From JAKFWI01 sp031398975 (GTDB taxonomy: Bacteria; Pseudomonadota; Alphaproteobacteria; Caulobacterales; Aquidulcibacteraceae): 10,130 nt of DNA. Below the pieces are notes generated by a model. It did not search any database, had not been told where the DNA came from, and worked only from the letters and a program-made list of their open reading frames with translations. Location of the stretch: NCBI GenBank assembly GCA_031398975.1, contig JANNOI010000057.1, positions 1 to 10,130 of the forward strand, read 5' to 3'. Position numbers and translations under genes: made by a program. Of the stretch, positions 1-6,825 are shown piece after piece (the stretch's first letter is position 1; the number at the start of each line of letters is the position of its first letter).

Positions 1-147
1 GCGGGCGGCGCGGACGCGGCGGGCGTCGTCCGGCAGGGCCCGGGCGGCCGCCAGGAGGCGGCGCAGGCGCGCAAAGCCCGGCGCGTCCTCCCGATCCGCT
101 TCGGGGGGCGCAAGGTCCCCCAAGCGCGAGGCTTCGACGAAAGACAT
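1..147 (-). CDS. Hypothetical protein, N-terminal fragment (runs off left edge)
   Basis: On the minus strand an ATG at 147 opens a frame of 49 codons that stays open to the window edge. Almost every third codon position is G or C, as in the neighbouring genes, whereas the opposite strand is less biased, so minus-strand coding is preferred. The product begins MSFVEASRLGDLAPP and continues with an Arg/Ala/Leu-rich stretch that looks helical. I recognise no family. It is divergent from chvI, sharing the 148-279 intergenic region. No convincing Shine-Dalgarno precedes the ATG, so the exact start is uncertain. In many alphaproteobacteria pckA lies beside chvI, but these residues do not look like the PEP carboxykinase N-terminus. 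Confidence 0.45.
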   Translation of the reverse strand, partial: MSFVEASRLGDLAPPEADREDAPGFARLRRLLAAARALPDDARRVRAAR

Positions 148-205
148 CGGCGGGAAGGCTACCGCCCCGGTGCTAAGCCGGCGTTACCCCCACGCGCGTT
201 TCCGC

Positions 206-236
206 TTGCCTTCCCCGGAGGCTCCCCCGCTATAGA
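206..236 (+). promoter_or_regulatory. Candidate promoter of chvI
   Basis: In the divergent intergenic region a TTGCCT hexamer (206-211) is followed 19 nt later by TATAGA (231-236), or 18 nt later if the -10 is read as CTATAG. This is the only TA-rich patch in an otherwise GC-rich gap. It would start transcription about 35 nt before the chvI ATG. It resembles a sigma-70 type alphaproteobacterial promoter. This is pattern matching only, and the spacer is slightly long. Confidence 0.35.
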
Positions 237-279
237 TATCGGATCGGAGGCCACCCGGCCCCGCGGCGGGAAAGCCCTG

Positions 280-978
280 ATGCCCACCATCGCGCTGGTC
301 GATGACGACGAACACATCCTCGCCTCGCTGAAGATCTTCTTCGAGGCCGAAGGCTACCAGGTGCGCACCTTCCATGACGGCGCCTCCGCGCTCGCCGCCA
401 TGACCGAAAGCCCCCCCGACGTCGCGATCCTCGATATCAAGATGCCGCGGATGGACGGGATCGAGGTGCTGCGCAAGCTGCGCCAGAACTCGAACCTGCC
501 CGTGATCTTCCTCACCTCCAAGGATGAGGAGATGGACGAGGTGGTGGGCTTCAATGTCGGGGCCGACGATTATATCAAGAAGCCCTTCTCCCAGCGCCTC
601 CTGAACGAGCGGGTGAAGGCTCTCTTGCGGCGCGCCCGCGCCGGGGCCGGCGCCGGGCCCGAGACGGGGGACCGCAAATCCATCGTGCGGGGCGAACTGA
701 CGCTTGACCCAAACCGGCACGCCTGCCTCTGGAAGGGACAGCAGGTGCGCCTCACCGTCACCGAATTCCTGATCCTGCAGGCGCTCGCCAACCGCCCGGG
801 CTTCGTGAAAAGCCGCGACCAATTGATGGACGCGGCCTATGACGATCAGGTCTATGTCGACGACCGAACCATCGACAGCCACATCAAACGCCTCCGGAAG
901 AAGTTCCGCGAGGTCGACGACGCGTTCGACGCGATCGAAACCCTTTACGGCGTTGGCTACCGCTATAACGAAGCCTAG
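280..978 (+). CDS. chvI: ChvI-type OmpR/PhoB-family response regulator
   Basis: This 232-residue protein is the DNA-binding partner of the ChvG sensor kinase. The receiver domain (about 1-120) shows the acidic pocket D8-D10, the phospho-acceptor D52 in LDIKMPRMDG, T79 in FLTSKDEE and K101 in IKKPF. The stretches DIKMPRMDG, LPVIFLTSKDEE and KPFSQRLLNERV are hallmark ChvI sequences. An Ala/Gly-rich linker (about 118-132) leads to a winged-helix domain ending in DSHIKRLRKKFREVD and ETLYGVGYRYNE. The length is typical of the family. The ATG at 280 gives the standard N-terminus; a weak GGGAAAG lies just upstream. In rhizobia and Caulobacter this system controls envelope, acid and cell-wall stress responses (family knowledge). 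The gene overlaps chvG by about 26 bp, indicating cotranscription. Confidence 0.93.
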   Translation: MPTIALVDDDEHILASLKIFFEAEGYQVRTFHDGASALAAMTESPPDVAILDIKMPRMDGIEVLRKLRQNSNLPVIFLTSKDEEMDEVVGFNVGADDYIKKPFSQRLLNERVKALLRRARAGAGAGPETGDRKSIVRGELTLDPNRHACLWKGQQVRLTVTEFLILQALANRPGFVKSRDQLMDAAYDDQVYVDDRTIDSHIKRLRKKFREVDDAFDAIETLYGVGYRYNEA

Positions 979-2617
979 GCCGGGGGTCGCGCTGGCGGGG
1001 CTGGCGCGGCGGGGCCGGTCCGGGGGTGAGGGGGTCCGCAACCTCTGGTCGTCGCGGCTGGCGCGGCTCATCTTCGCGTGGAATTTCGTGGCGTTTGCGG
1101 TGCTTACCGCGGGGGCGCTGCTCCTGTCGGAACTGCGCGCGCAGCTGATCCAGGCCAAGATCGACAGCCTCACCACCCAGGGCGAGATCCTCGCCAATGT
1201 GCTGGCCGAGACCGCCACCGTCGGCGAGCCCGCCCCCGCTCTCCAGGAGCGCCGCGCCCGTCAGGTGATGCAGCGCCTCACCCTGCCGCGGGCCACCCGC
1301 GTACGCCTGTTCCTGCCCGACGGCGCGCTGGTGACCGACACCAACGTGCTCGCAGACCGGATCATCGAGAGCGCCTTGCCCGATCCCGCGCGCGGCGACA
1401 ATACGCGCCTGGACCAGACCGCCGCCACCGCCCGCGCGGCCGCCCGCTCCGTAACCAGCGCCCGCCTCGCGCCCTGGCGGCCCACCTTCTCGCTGGACGA
1501 GGAGCGCGCCGTCGCCGCGCGCGGGGACCGGGCGGCCGGCCAGCGGCTGAGCGAGACCGGCGAGCGGGTGGTGAGCGTCTCGGTGCCGGTGCAGCGTGTG
1601 CAGGCGGTGCTGGGGGTGCTGACGCTGGAATCAGCCGATGTCGACGACATCCTGCGCGCGGAGCGGCGCGCCATGCTGCCCTTCATCGTTGTGGCGGGGG
1701 TGATTTCGCTGCTGTTTTCAGCGCTCCTTTCCCTGGTGATCGCCCAGCCGCTGCGCCGGCTCGCCTTCAGCGCCGACCGGGTGCGCGAGAGCGGGGCGAC
1801 CCGCCTGGTGCTGCCCGAGGCCGCCCGCCGGCAGGACGAAATCGGCGATCTCGCCCAAGCGCTGGAGCGGATGACCGGCGCGCTGGCCGACCGGATCGAC
1901 CTGAACGAGCGCTTCGCCGCCGACGTCTCCCACGAGATCAAGAACCCGCTCACCTCGATCCGCAGCGCCGTGGAGACCGCCGCCATCGTCAAGGAGCCCG
2001 AGGCGCGCGAGCAGCTGATGCGCATCATCGCCGCCGACGTTTCGCGCCTCGACCGGCTGATCACCGACATCTCCCGCGCCACCCGCCTCGACGCCGAGAC
2101 CGCGCGGGGGGTGGAAAACCGCATCGATCTGGGCCGCCTGCTGGCCGACACCACCGAGACCTACGCCGCCACCGGCAAGCCCGGCGAGGCGCAGGTGCTG
2201 TTCGAGGGCCCACCCCCGCCCGGGGCGATGGTGATGGGCCAGGAGGGCCCGCTCGGCCAGGTGTTCCGCAACCTCATCGACAACGCCCGCTCCTTTAGCC
2301 CCCCCGACGGCCAAGTCATCGTGCGGCTGCACCTGATGGTGCGGCGCGACGGGCGCTGGCTACGCGCGACGGTCGAGGACCAGGGCCCGGGCGTGCCGGA
2401 AGCCAATCTCGAGACGATTTTCGAACGATTTTACACCGAACGCCCGCCCGGCGCCGCTTTTGGCCTGAATTCGGGATTAGGGTTATCCATCGCGCGCCAG
2501 ATCGTTGAGGCCCATCGCGGCCGCATCTGGGCCGAAAACCTCCCCGGCCCGGAGACGGACCAGGGAAGCCGTCCCCGCGGGGCCCGCCTTATCGTTGAAT
2601 TGCCCGCGGCGCGATGA
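953..2617 (+). CDS. chvG: ChvG-type membrane sensor histidine kinase
   Basis: This is the inner-membrane histidine kinase that phosphorylates ChvI. Numbering from the chosen TTG start (554 aa): TM1 about 39-60, a periplasmic sensor domain 61-240, TM2 about 241-264 (MLPFIVVAGVISLL), HAMP about 265-318, the HisKA dimerisation helix with phospho-accepting H327 in FAADVSHEIKNPLTS, then an HATPase domain with N box N440-N444 (NLIDNA), G1 box D476-G480 (DQGPG), F box (FERFYTERP) and G2 box G508-L511 (GLGL). All catalytic motifs are intact. The start is uncertain: the only in-frame ATG, GTG or TTG codons between chvI and TM1 are ATG 839, ATG 854 and TTG 953, and none has a good Shine-Dalgarno. TTG 953 gives the smallest overlap with chvI and a normal cytoplasmic N-tail. 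No ExoR-like repressor gene is present nearby. Confidence 0.9.
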   Translation: MATAITKPRPGVALAGLARRGRSGGEGVRNLWSSRLARLIFAWNFVAFAVLTAGALLLSELRAQLIQAKIDSLTTQGEILANVLAETATVGEPAPALQERRARQVMQRLTLPRATRVRLFLPDGALVTDTNVLADRIIESALPDPARGDNTRLDQTAATARAAARSVTSARLAPWRPTFSLDEERAVAARGDRAAGQRLSETGERVVSVSVPVQRVQAVLGVLTLESADVDDILRAERRAMLPFIVVAGVISLLFSALLSLVIAQPLRRLAFSADRVRESGATRLVLPEAARRQDEIGDLAQALERMTGALADRIDLNERFAADVSHEIKNPLTSIRSAVETAAIVKEPEAREQLMRIIAADVSRLDRLITDISRATRLDAETARGVENRIDLGRLLADTTETYAATGKPGEAQVLFEGPPPPGAMVMGQEGPLGQVFRNLIDNARSFSPPDGQVIVRLHLMVRRDGRWLRATVEDQGPGVPEANLETIFERFYTERPPGAAFGLNSGLGLSIARQIVEAHRGRIWAENLPGPETDQGSRPRGARLIVELPAAR

Positions 2618-2663
2618 CGCGCGCCCGCGCACATTCGCCGCGCACGCCGCTGCGGAATTCTTT

Positions 2664-2691
2664 TTGCACACGCGAACAGGTGACGTATTTC
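2664..2691 (+). promoter_or_regulatory. Weak candidate promoter before the EIIA gene
   Basis: The 115 bp gap between chvG and the EIIA gene is visibly more AT-rich than its surroundings. It holds TTGCAC (2664-2669), a 16-nt spacer and TATTTC (2686-2691). This could give the PTS genes their own transcript besides read-through from chvIG. Both hexamers are imperfect and no operator was recognised. Confidence 0.22.
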
Positions 2692-2720
2692 CGGATGGTA
2701 ATGCTATGGGCGTTTTGAAC

Positions 2721-2726
2721 GGAGAG
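2721..2726 (+). promoter_or_regulatory. Ribosome binding site fixing the EIIA start
   Basis: GGAGAG lies six bases before the ATG at 2733. It supports that start over the in-frame ATG at 2706, which would add nine residues ahead of the conserved EIIA N-terminus and has no comparable site. Confidence 0.6.
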
Positions 2727-2732
2727 CCGCCG

Positions 2733-3137
2733 ATGATTGGCGTCGTTGTCGTGACGCACGGCCATCTGGCGGACGAATTCGTGGCCGCGGCCGAGCACGT
2801 GCTCGGGCCCCAGCGGCAGATGCTCGCCGTGGCCATCGGCCCCGACGACGACATGCAGGCCCGCCGGGCCGACATCCTGGCCGCCGTCCGCGACGCCGAT
2901 GACGGCGCTGGCGTCATCATCCTGACCGACATGTTCGGCGGCACCCCCTCCAATCTCGCCATTTCCGTGATCAATGAGAGCCCGGTGGAGGTGATCGCGG
3001 GCGTTAACCTGCCGATGCTGATCAAGCTAGCCGTGGAGCGGGGCCGCGCGCCCCTGGCCAAGGCCGCAGCTTTGGCCCAGGAGGCCGGGCGCCATTATAT
3101 CCGCGTCGCCTCCGCCGAGCTTGCGGGCCAGGCCTGA
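2733..3137 (+). CDS. manX: Mannose-family PTS EIIA component (regulatory PTS)
   Basis: This 134-residue single-domain EIIA of the mannose family would accept phosphate from HPr on H9 in the motif VVVTHGHLADEF. The segment IILTDMFGGTPSNLA (about residues 66-80) is the family signature, followed by VEVIAGVNLPMLIKL. The length is that of an isolated EIIA-Man domain. No EIIB, EIIC or EIID genes are in the window, so sugar transport by this protein is unlikely here. In alphaproteobacteria this protein belongs to a regulatory phosphorelay encoded beside chvIG, often with hprK. Here hprK is not between chvG and this gene. A good Shine-Dalgarno supports the ATG. ptsH follows after 77 bp on the same strand. 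Confidence 0.88.
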   Translation: MIGVVVVTHGHLADEFVAAAEHVLGPQRQMLAVAIGPDDDMQARRADILAAVRDADDGAGVIILTDMFGGTPSNLAISVINESPVEVIAGVNLPMLIKLAVERGRAPLAKAAALAQEAGRHYIRVASAELAGQA

Positions 3138-3214
3138 ACGGCCGAAGGCTTTGGCTGGCCTATCGGCGCGCAGAGCGCCTATGATGGGCACGGCAAGATA
3201 GGGCGGATGGCATC

Positions 3215-3508
3215 ATGCGTGACGGGGAGGCGCGGCCGGCGCGGCGCACGCTGACGATCGTCAACAAGCGCGGCCTGCACGCGCGCGCCTCGCGCAAGCT
3301 TGCCGAACTCGCGCTTTCCTTCCCGGACGCCCAGATCATCGTCCGCCGCGAGGATGGGGAGGCCGACGCCACCTCCCTCATGGATTTGATGATGCTGGGT
3401 GCGGGGGTGGGCATGGACATCGAGGTGGAGGCGCAAGGCCCCCGCGGCCCCGAGGCGCTCGACGCGATCGAGGCGCTGGTGCGGGAAGGGTTCGGCGAGA
3501 CCGATTAA
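3215..3508 (+). CDS. ptsH: HPr phosphocarrier protein
   Basis: This small cytoplasmic phosphocarrier (97 aa) relays phosphate from enzyme I to EIIA. The active-site motif NKRGLHARASRKLAE contains the phospho-accepting H22 and R24. The regulatory-site region ATSLMDLMMLGAGVG contains S54, equivalent to Ser46 of Bacillus HPr, the target of HPr kinase. The position that is Gly in the common SIMG motif is Asp57 here. The N-terminus carries about nine extra charged residues before the first beta strand (TLTIVNK). The preceding Shine-Dalgarno is weak. The gene ends three bases before the stop codon of the convergent CHAP gene. Confidence 0.92.
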   Translation: MRDGEARPARRTLTIVNKRGLHARASRKLAELALSFPDAQIIVRREDGEADATSLMDLMMLGAGVGMDIEVEAQGPRGPEALDAIEALVREGFGETD

Positions 3509-3510
3509 GC

Positions 3511-4101
3511 TTAAGCGCGCGCGTCCTGCCCGTGGGGCAGGATGAAGCCCTCCACCGGATAGATGCGCGCGCCCATCTCTCCGGAATCAAGCCATTGCAC
3601 CCGCACGCGGGACCAATCGCCCCGCTCGGAGACGTCCACCACCGGCACGTCGACAGCCACCTCCCCGCGCCCGTGCCAATTGGCGTGATCGACCACGATC
3701 TCGCGCGGAGAGAGGAGCGCCTTCACATAAGCGACATGGCCCCGGCCCGGGCCGATCCGCAGCGCCATGACCGCACCCGCTACGGGCCGCGCGCTGAGCC
3801 CGTACCCCGCCGCAAGCCCCGCCTCCACCCAGACATTGGCGTCCCCGGAGATGGAAAACCCCGAGCGGGCGCGCGCATAGGGCACGCAGGATTGCTGGGG
3901 GGCGGCCACGAAGCGCGGCTTGCCGATGGCTACGCCGCCAGGCGCCGTCCCCACGCCCGGGGGCTCGTTCGCCGAAGGCTCAGGCGGGACCGGGCCGGGC
4001 CCAGGGCCGCCGCGGAACACCGGCTGGGTGGAGACGCAGGCCGCGGTCGCCGCCGCCACGAACACCGCCGCCACACTCCAGGGAGCAAAACGAGCTGTCA
4101 T
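3511..4101 (-). CDS. CHAP-domain lipoprotein (putative peptidoglycan amidase/peptidase)
   Basis: This 196-residue protein has an N-terminal hydrophobic segment ending at Cys22 (VFVAAATAAC), which resembles a lipobox, so a secreted, lipid-anchored protein is likely. A Gly/Pro-rich linker (about 31-65) leads to a CHAP (NlpC/P60-like) domain. The probable catalytic Cys72 is in QSCVPYARARSG, His122 in GRGHVAYV, and an acidic/Asn partner lies in VVDHANW (about 138-142). The C-terminal VRVQW...IYPVEGFI pattern is typical of an alphaproteobacterial CHAP family. CHAP enzymes cleave peptidoglycan amide bonds; the substrate here is inferred. ATG 4101 was chosen because it puts a normal signal peptide at the N-terminus; an upstream in-frame TTG at 4131 would add ten residues. 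It lies 65 bp downstream of the large MetH gene on the same strand, so cotranscription is possible. Confidence 0.75.
   Translation of the reverse strand: MTARFAPWSVAAVFVAAATAACVSTQPVFRGGPGPGPVPPEPSANEPPGVGTAPGGVAIGKPRFVAAPQQSCVPYARARSGFSISGDANVWVEAGLAAGYGLSARPVAGAVMALRIGPGRGHVAYVKALLSPREIVVDHANWHGRGEVAVDVPVVDVSERGDWSRVRVQWLDSGEMGARIYPVEGFILPHGQDARA
3522..3544. terminator. Terminator-like hairpin at the convergent ptsH/CHAP junction
   Basis: TCCTGCCC (3524-3531) and GGGCAGGA (3535-3542) are perfect inverted repeats around a GTG loop. A G-U pair and a C-G pair extend the stem to ten pairs. It begins 13 bases after the ptsH stop and lies inside the last codons of the CHAP gene. No T-run follows on either strand, so it may be a non-canonical bidirectional terminator or an RNA-stabilising structure. 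Confidence 0.4.
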
Positions 4102-4166
4102 CGCATCGTGCGGTGCCGCGATCCCCTCCAAGCGTCAAGACCCGCGCTGCACAAAAGCAGGAAGCC

Positions 4167-6824
4167 TCAGCCCGTGCGGACGGGATCATAGGCCAGAACC
4201 GGCGACAGCCAGCGCTCCGCTTCCGCTACGCTCCAGCCCTTGCGGCGTGCATAATCGCCGACCTGGTCGCGGTCGATCCGGCCGACGCCGAAATATTCCG
4301 CGTGCGGATGGGCGAAATACAATCCGCACACGGAAGCCCCCGGCAGCATGGCGAGGCTTTCGGTGAGCGACATGCCGGTGCGGGCGGGCGCTTCAAGAAG
4401 GTCGAACAGGGTGCGCTTCTCGGTATGGTCGGGCTGGGCGGGATAGCCGGGGGCGGGGCGGATCCCCTGGTATTTCTCGCCGATGAGGTCAGACACGGAG
4501 AGCTTCTCCTCTGCGGCGTAGCCCCAGAATTCGCGCCGCACGCGGGCGTGGAGATGTTCGGCGAAAGCTTCGGCCAGCCGGTCGCACAGCGCCTTGACGA
4601 GGATGGCGGAATAGTCGTCGTTATCGGCCTTGAAGGCTTCGGCGCGGGTGTCCTCGCCGATCCCGGCGGTGACGGCGAACGCCCCGATATAATCGCCGCC
4701 CTGCTCCGGGGCGGCCACAAAGTCGGCGAGCGCGAGATTGGGCTTGTCCGAGCCCTTGTCCATCTGCTGGCGCAGCGTATGCAGGCGCGCGCGAGGGGCG
4801 TTCCGGCGTTCGTCCGTGTACACCACGATGTCGTCGCCCTCGCGCGCGGCGGGCCAGAAGCCCGCGACCCCGCGCGCCTCCACCCATTGCTCCTGCACCA
4901 TCCTGGCGAGCATAGCCTGTGCGTCCTTGTAGAGGCTGCGGGCCGCCTGCCCGACCAAATCGTCCTGCAGGATGTCGGGATACCGCCCGACGAGATCCCA
5001 GGATGCAAAGAAGGGGGACCAGTCGATGTACGGGACGAGATCCTCAAGCGGATAGGCCGTAAAGCTGCGCAGGCCGAGGAAGGCGGGGCGCACGGGGGCT
5101 GCGAACGCAAGCTTTGCCGCGCGCGCGCGCGCGGTCTCGAGCGGCAGGCGCGGGCGCTTGTCCTGGCCTGCGAGATAGGCCTCGCGGGACTGCGCGTACT
5201 CCGCCTTCGTCTGGCGCACCAGGGCCTCGCGCTCGGGGGACAAGAGTTTGGACACAACCGGCGCCGCGCGGCTCGCATCCGTGACATAGATCACAGGCCC
5301 GGAATAGGCCGGCGCGATCTTCACCGCCGTATGGGTGCGCGAGGTCGTGGCCCCCCCGATCAGCAGCGGCATCGTCATGCCCCGCCGCTCCATCTCGCTC
5401 GCCACGAACACCATCTCATCGAGGCTCGGCGTGATCAGCCCCGACAGCCCCACCGCATCGGCGCCGACTTCGACCGCGGTGTCGAGGATCTTGTCGCACC
5501 CGACCATGACGCCCAGATCGACGATGTCATAGCCGTTGCACTGCAACACCACGCCGACGATGTTTTTGCCGATGTCGTGCACATCACCCTTTACGGTCGC
5601 CATCACGATGGTGCCGTTGGAGCGCCCGGCGAGGCCCGCGCGCGCCTTCTCCGCCTCCATATAGGGGATGAGACCCGCCACCGCCTGCTTCATCACGCGC
5701 GCAGACTTCACCACCTGCGGCAGGAACATCTTGCCCTGGCCGAACAGATCGCCCACCACGCCCATGCCCGCCATGAGCGGGCCTTCGATCACATCGAGCG
5801 GCTTTTCCGCCGCAAGCCGCGCCTCCTCGACGTCTTCGGAGACGAACGCGTTCAGCCCATGCACCAGGGCGTGTTCGAGCCGCCGGGCGACCGGCAGGGC
5901 GCGCCAGGCGCTGTCGTCCTTCACCTCCTTGCGCACCGCGCCTGACTTTGCCTTTTCGGCGATGTCGAGCAGCCGCTCGGTCGCGTCGTGGCGGCGGTTC
6001 AGCAGCACGTCTTCCACGCGTTCGCGCAAGTCAGGCTCGACGTCGTCATAGAGCGTCAGCGAGCCCGCATTGACGATGCCCATGTCCATGCCTGCGCGGA
6101 TGGCGTGGTAGAGGAACACCGCGTGCATCGCCTCGCGCACCGGCTCGTTGCCGCGGAAGGAGAAAGACACGTTGGAGACCCCGCCCGAGACATGTGCGTG
6201 CGGCAGGCTCTGGCGGATCGCGCGGGTCGCACCGAAGAAGGCCAGCGCATAGTCTGCGTGCTCCTCGATGCCGGTGGCCACGGCGAAGATGTTGGGATCG
6301 AAGATGATGTCCTGCGGCGGAAAGCCGATTTTGTCCGTTAGCAGACGATAAGCGCGGGTGCAGATGGCGACCTTGCGGTCCTCGCTATCGGCCTGGCCCT
6401 GCTCGTCGAACGCCATCACCACGGTAGCGGCGCCGTATCGGCGGACTTTCTCGGCGTAGCGCAGGAACTCCGCCTCGCCCTCCTTCAGGGAGATGGAATT
6501 AACGATGCATTTGCCTTGCGCGCATTTGAGGCCCGCCTCGATCACCGACCATTTGGAGCTGTCCACCATTAGCGGAACGCGCGCGATATCGGGCTCGCCG
6601 GCGATCAGGTTCAGAAAGCGCGTCATGGCCTTCGGCCCGTCGATCAGCGCGGCGTCCATGTTGACATCGAGGATATTGGCGCCGTTCTCCACTTGGCTGC
6701 GCGCCACCGCGAGCGCGCCGGCATAATCATCGGCCTCGATCAGCTTACGGAATTTCGCCGAGCCGGTGACGTTCGTCCGTTCGCCGATGATGATGAAGTT
6801 CGCGAATGCATTGGCGGCCTCCAT
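4167..6824 (-). CDS. metH: Cobalamin-dependent methionine synthase, pterin/B12/activation chain (split MetH)
   Basis: This 885-residue chain carries the C-terminal two-thirds of MetH. Domains in order: pterin (5-methyl-THF) binding, about 10-260 (IGERTNVTGSAKF, NLIAGEPDIARVP, FDPNIFAVATGIEEH, GGVSNVSFSFRGN); B12 cap, about 300-395 (GKMFLPQVVKSARVMKQAV); B12 binding, about 400-530, with cobalt-ligating H416 in GDVHDIGKN plus SGLITPSLDEM and IGGATTS; and AdoMet-dependent activation, about 585-885 (QGIRPAPGYPAQPDHTEK, MLPGASVCGLYFAHP). The homocysteine-binding N-terminal module is missing from this chain and is encoded by the gene just upstream. Both chains together (about 1238 aa) match a one-piece MetH. 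The start ATG at 6824 follows the previous stop by one base (TGA-C-ATG) and has no Shine-Dalgarno, implying translational coupling. The product methylates homocysteine to methionine in the cytoplasm. Confidence 0.95.
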   Translation of the reverse strand: MEAANAFANFIIIGERTNVTGSAKFRKLIEADDYAGALAVARSQVENGANILDVNMDAALIDGPKAMTRFLNLIAGEPDIARVPLMVDSSKWSVIEAGLKCAQGKCIVNSISLKEGEAEFLRYAEKVRRYGAATVVMAFDEQGQADSEDRKVAICTRAYRLLTDKIGFPPQDIIFDPNIFAVATGIEEHADYALAFFGATRAIRQSLPHAHVSGGVSNVSFSFRGNEPVREAMHAVFLYHAIRAGMDMGIVNAGSLTLYDDVEPDLRERVEDVLLNRRHDATERLLDIAEKAKSGAVRKEVKDDSAWRALPVARRLEHALVHGLNAFVSEDVEEARLAAEKPLDVIEGPLMAGMGVVGDLFGQGKMFLPQVVKSARVMKQAVAGLIPYMEAEKARAGLAGRSNGTIVMATVKGDVHDIGKNIVGVVLQCNGYDIVDLGVMVGCDKILDTAVEVGADAVGLSGLITPSLDEMVFVASEMERRGMTMPLLIGGATTSRTHTAVKIAPAYSGPVIYVTDASRAAPVVSKLLSPEREALVRQTKAEYAQSREAYLAGQDKRPRLPLETARARAAKLAFAAPVRPAFLGLRSFTAYPLEDLVPYIDWSPFFASWDLVGRYPDILQDDLVGQAARSLYKDAQAMLARMVQEQWVEARGVAGFWPAAREGDDIVVYTDERRNAPRARLHTLRQQMDKGSDKPNLALADFVAAPEQGGDYIGAFAVTAGIGEDTRAEAFKADNDDYSAILVKALCDRLAEAFAEHLHARVRREFWGYAAEEKLSVSDLIGEKYQGIRPAPGYPAQPDHTEKRTLFDLLEAPARTGMSLTESLAMLPGASVCGLYFAHPHAEYFGVGRIDRDQVGDYARRKGWSVAEAERWLSPVLAYDPVRTG

Positions 6825-6825
6825 G

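Noticed and set aside
184..1218. 344-codon minus-strand frame opposite chvI and the start of chvG
   Set aside because: It mirrors the real plus-strand genes, which carry complete response regulator and kinase motifs. Its composition is that of a shadow frame.
1078..2298. 406-codon plus-strand frame inside chvG in another frame
   Set aside because: Extremely Arg/Ala/Gly/Pro-rich with no motifs; chvG occupies the true frame.
2608..2625. GC-rich hairpin over the chvG stop codon (GGCGCG/CGCGCC)
   Set aside because: Six-pair stems made only of G and C are expected by chance in such DNA, and no T-run follows directly.
3165..3179. Hairpin GGCGC/GCGCC between the EIIA gene and ptsH
   Set aside because: Five pairs only with no further support; could be an attenuator but is not distinguishable from chance.
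4171..4184. Small inverted repeat CCCGT/ACGGG at the end of metH
   Set aside because: Only five pairs, lying before the stop codon and not followed closely by a T-run; too weak to call a terminator.
3532..4191. 219-codon plus-strand frame opposite the CHAP gene
   Set aside because: The minus strand holds a signal peptide and the CHAP catalytic motifs; the plus-strand product is low-complexity and unrecognisable.
4113..5945. 610-codon open frame on the plus strand, antisense to the large metH gene
   Set aside because: The opposite strand encodes MetH with continuous family motifs. The antisense product has no recognisable domain and a His/Arg/Gly-rich composition, as expected of a GC-rich shadow frame.
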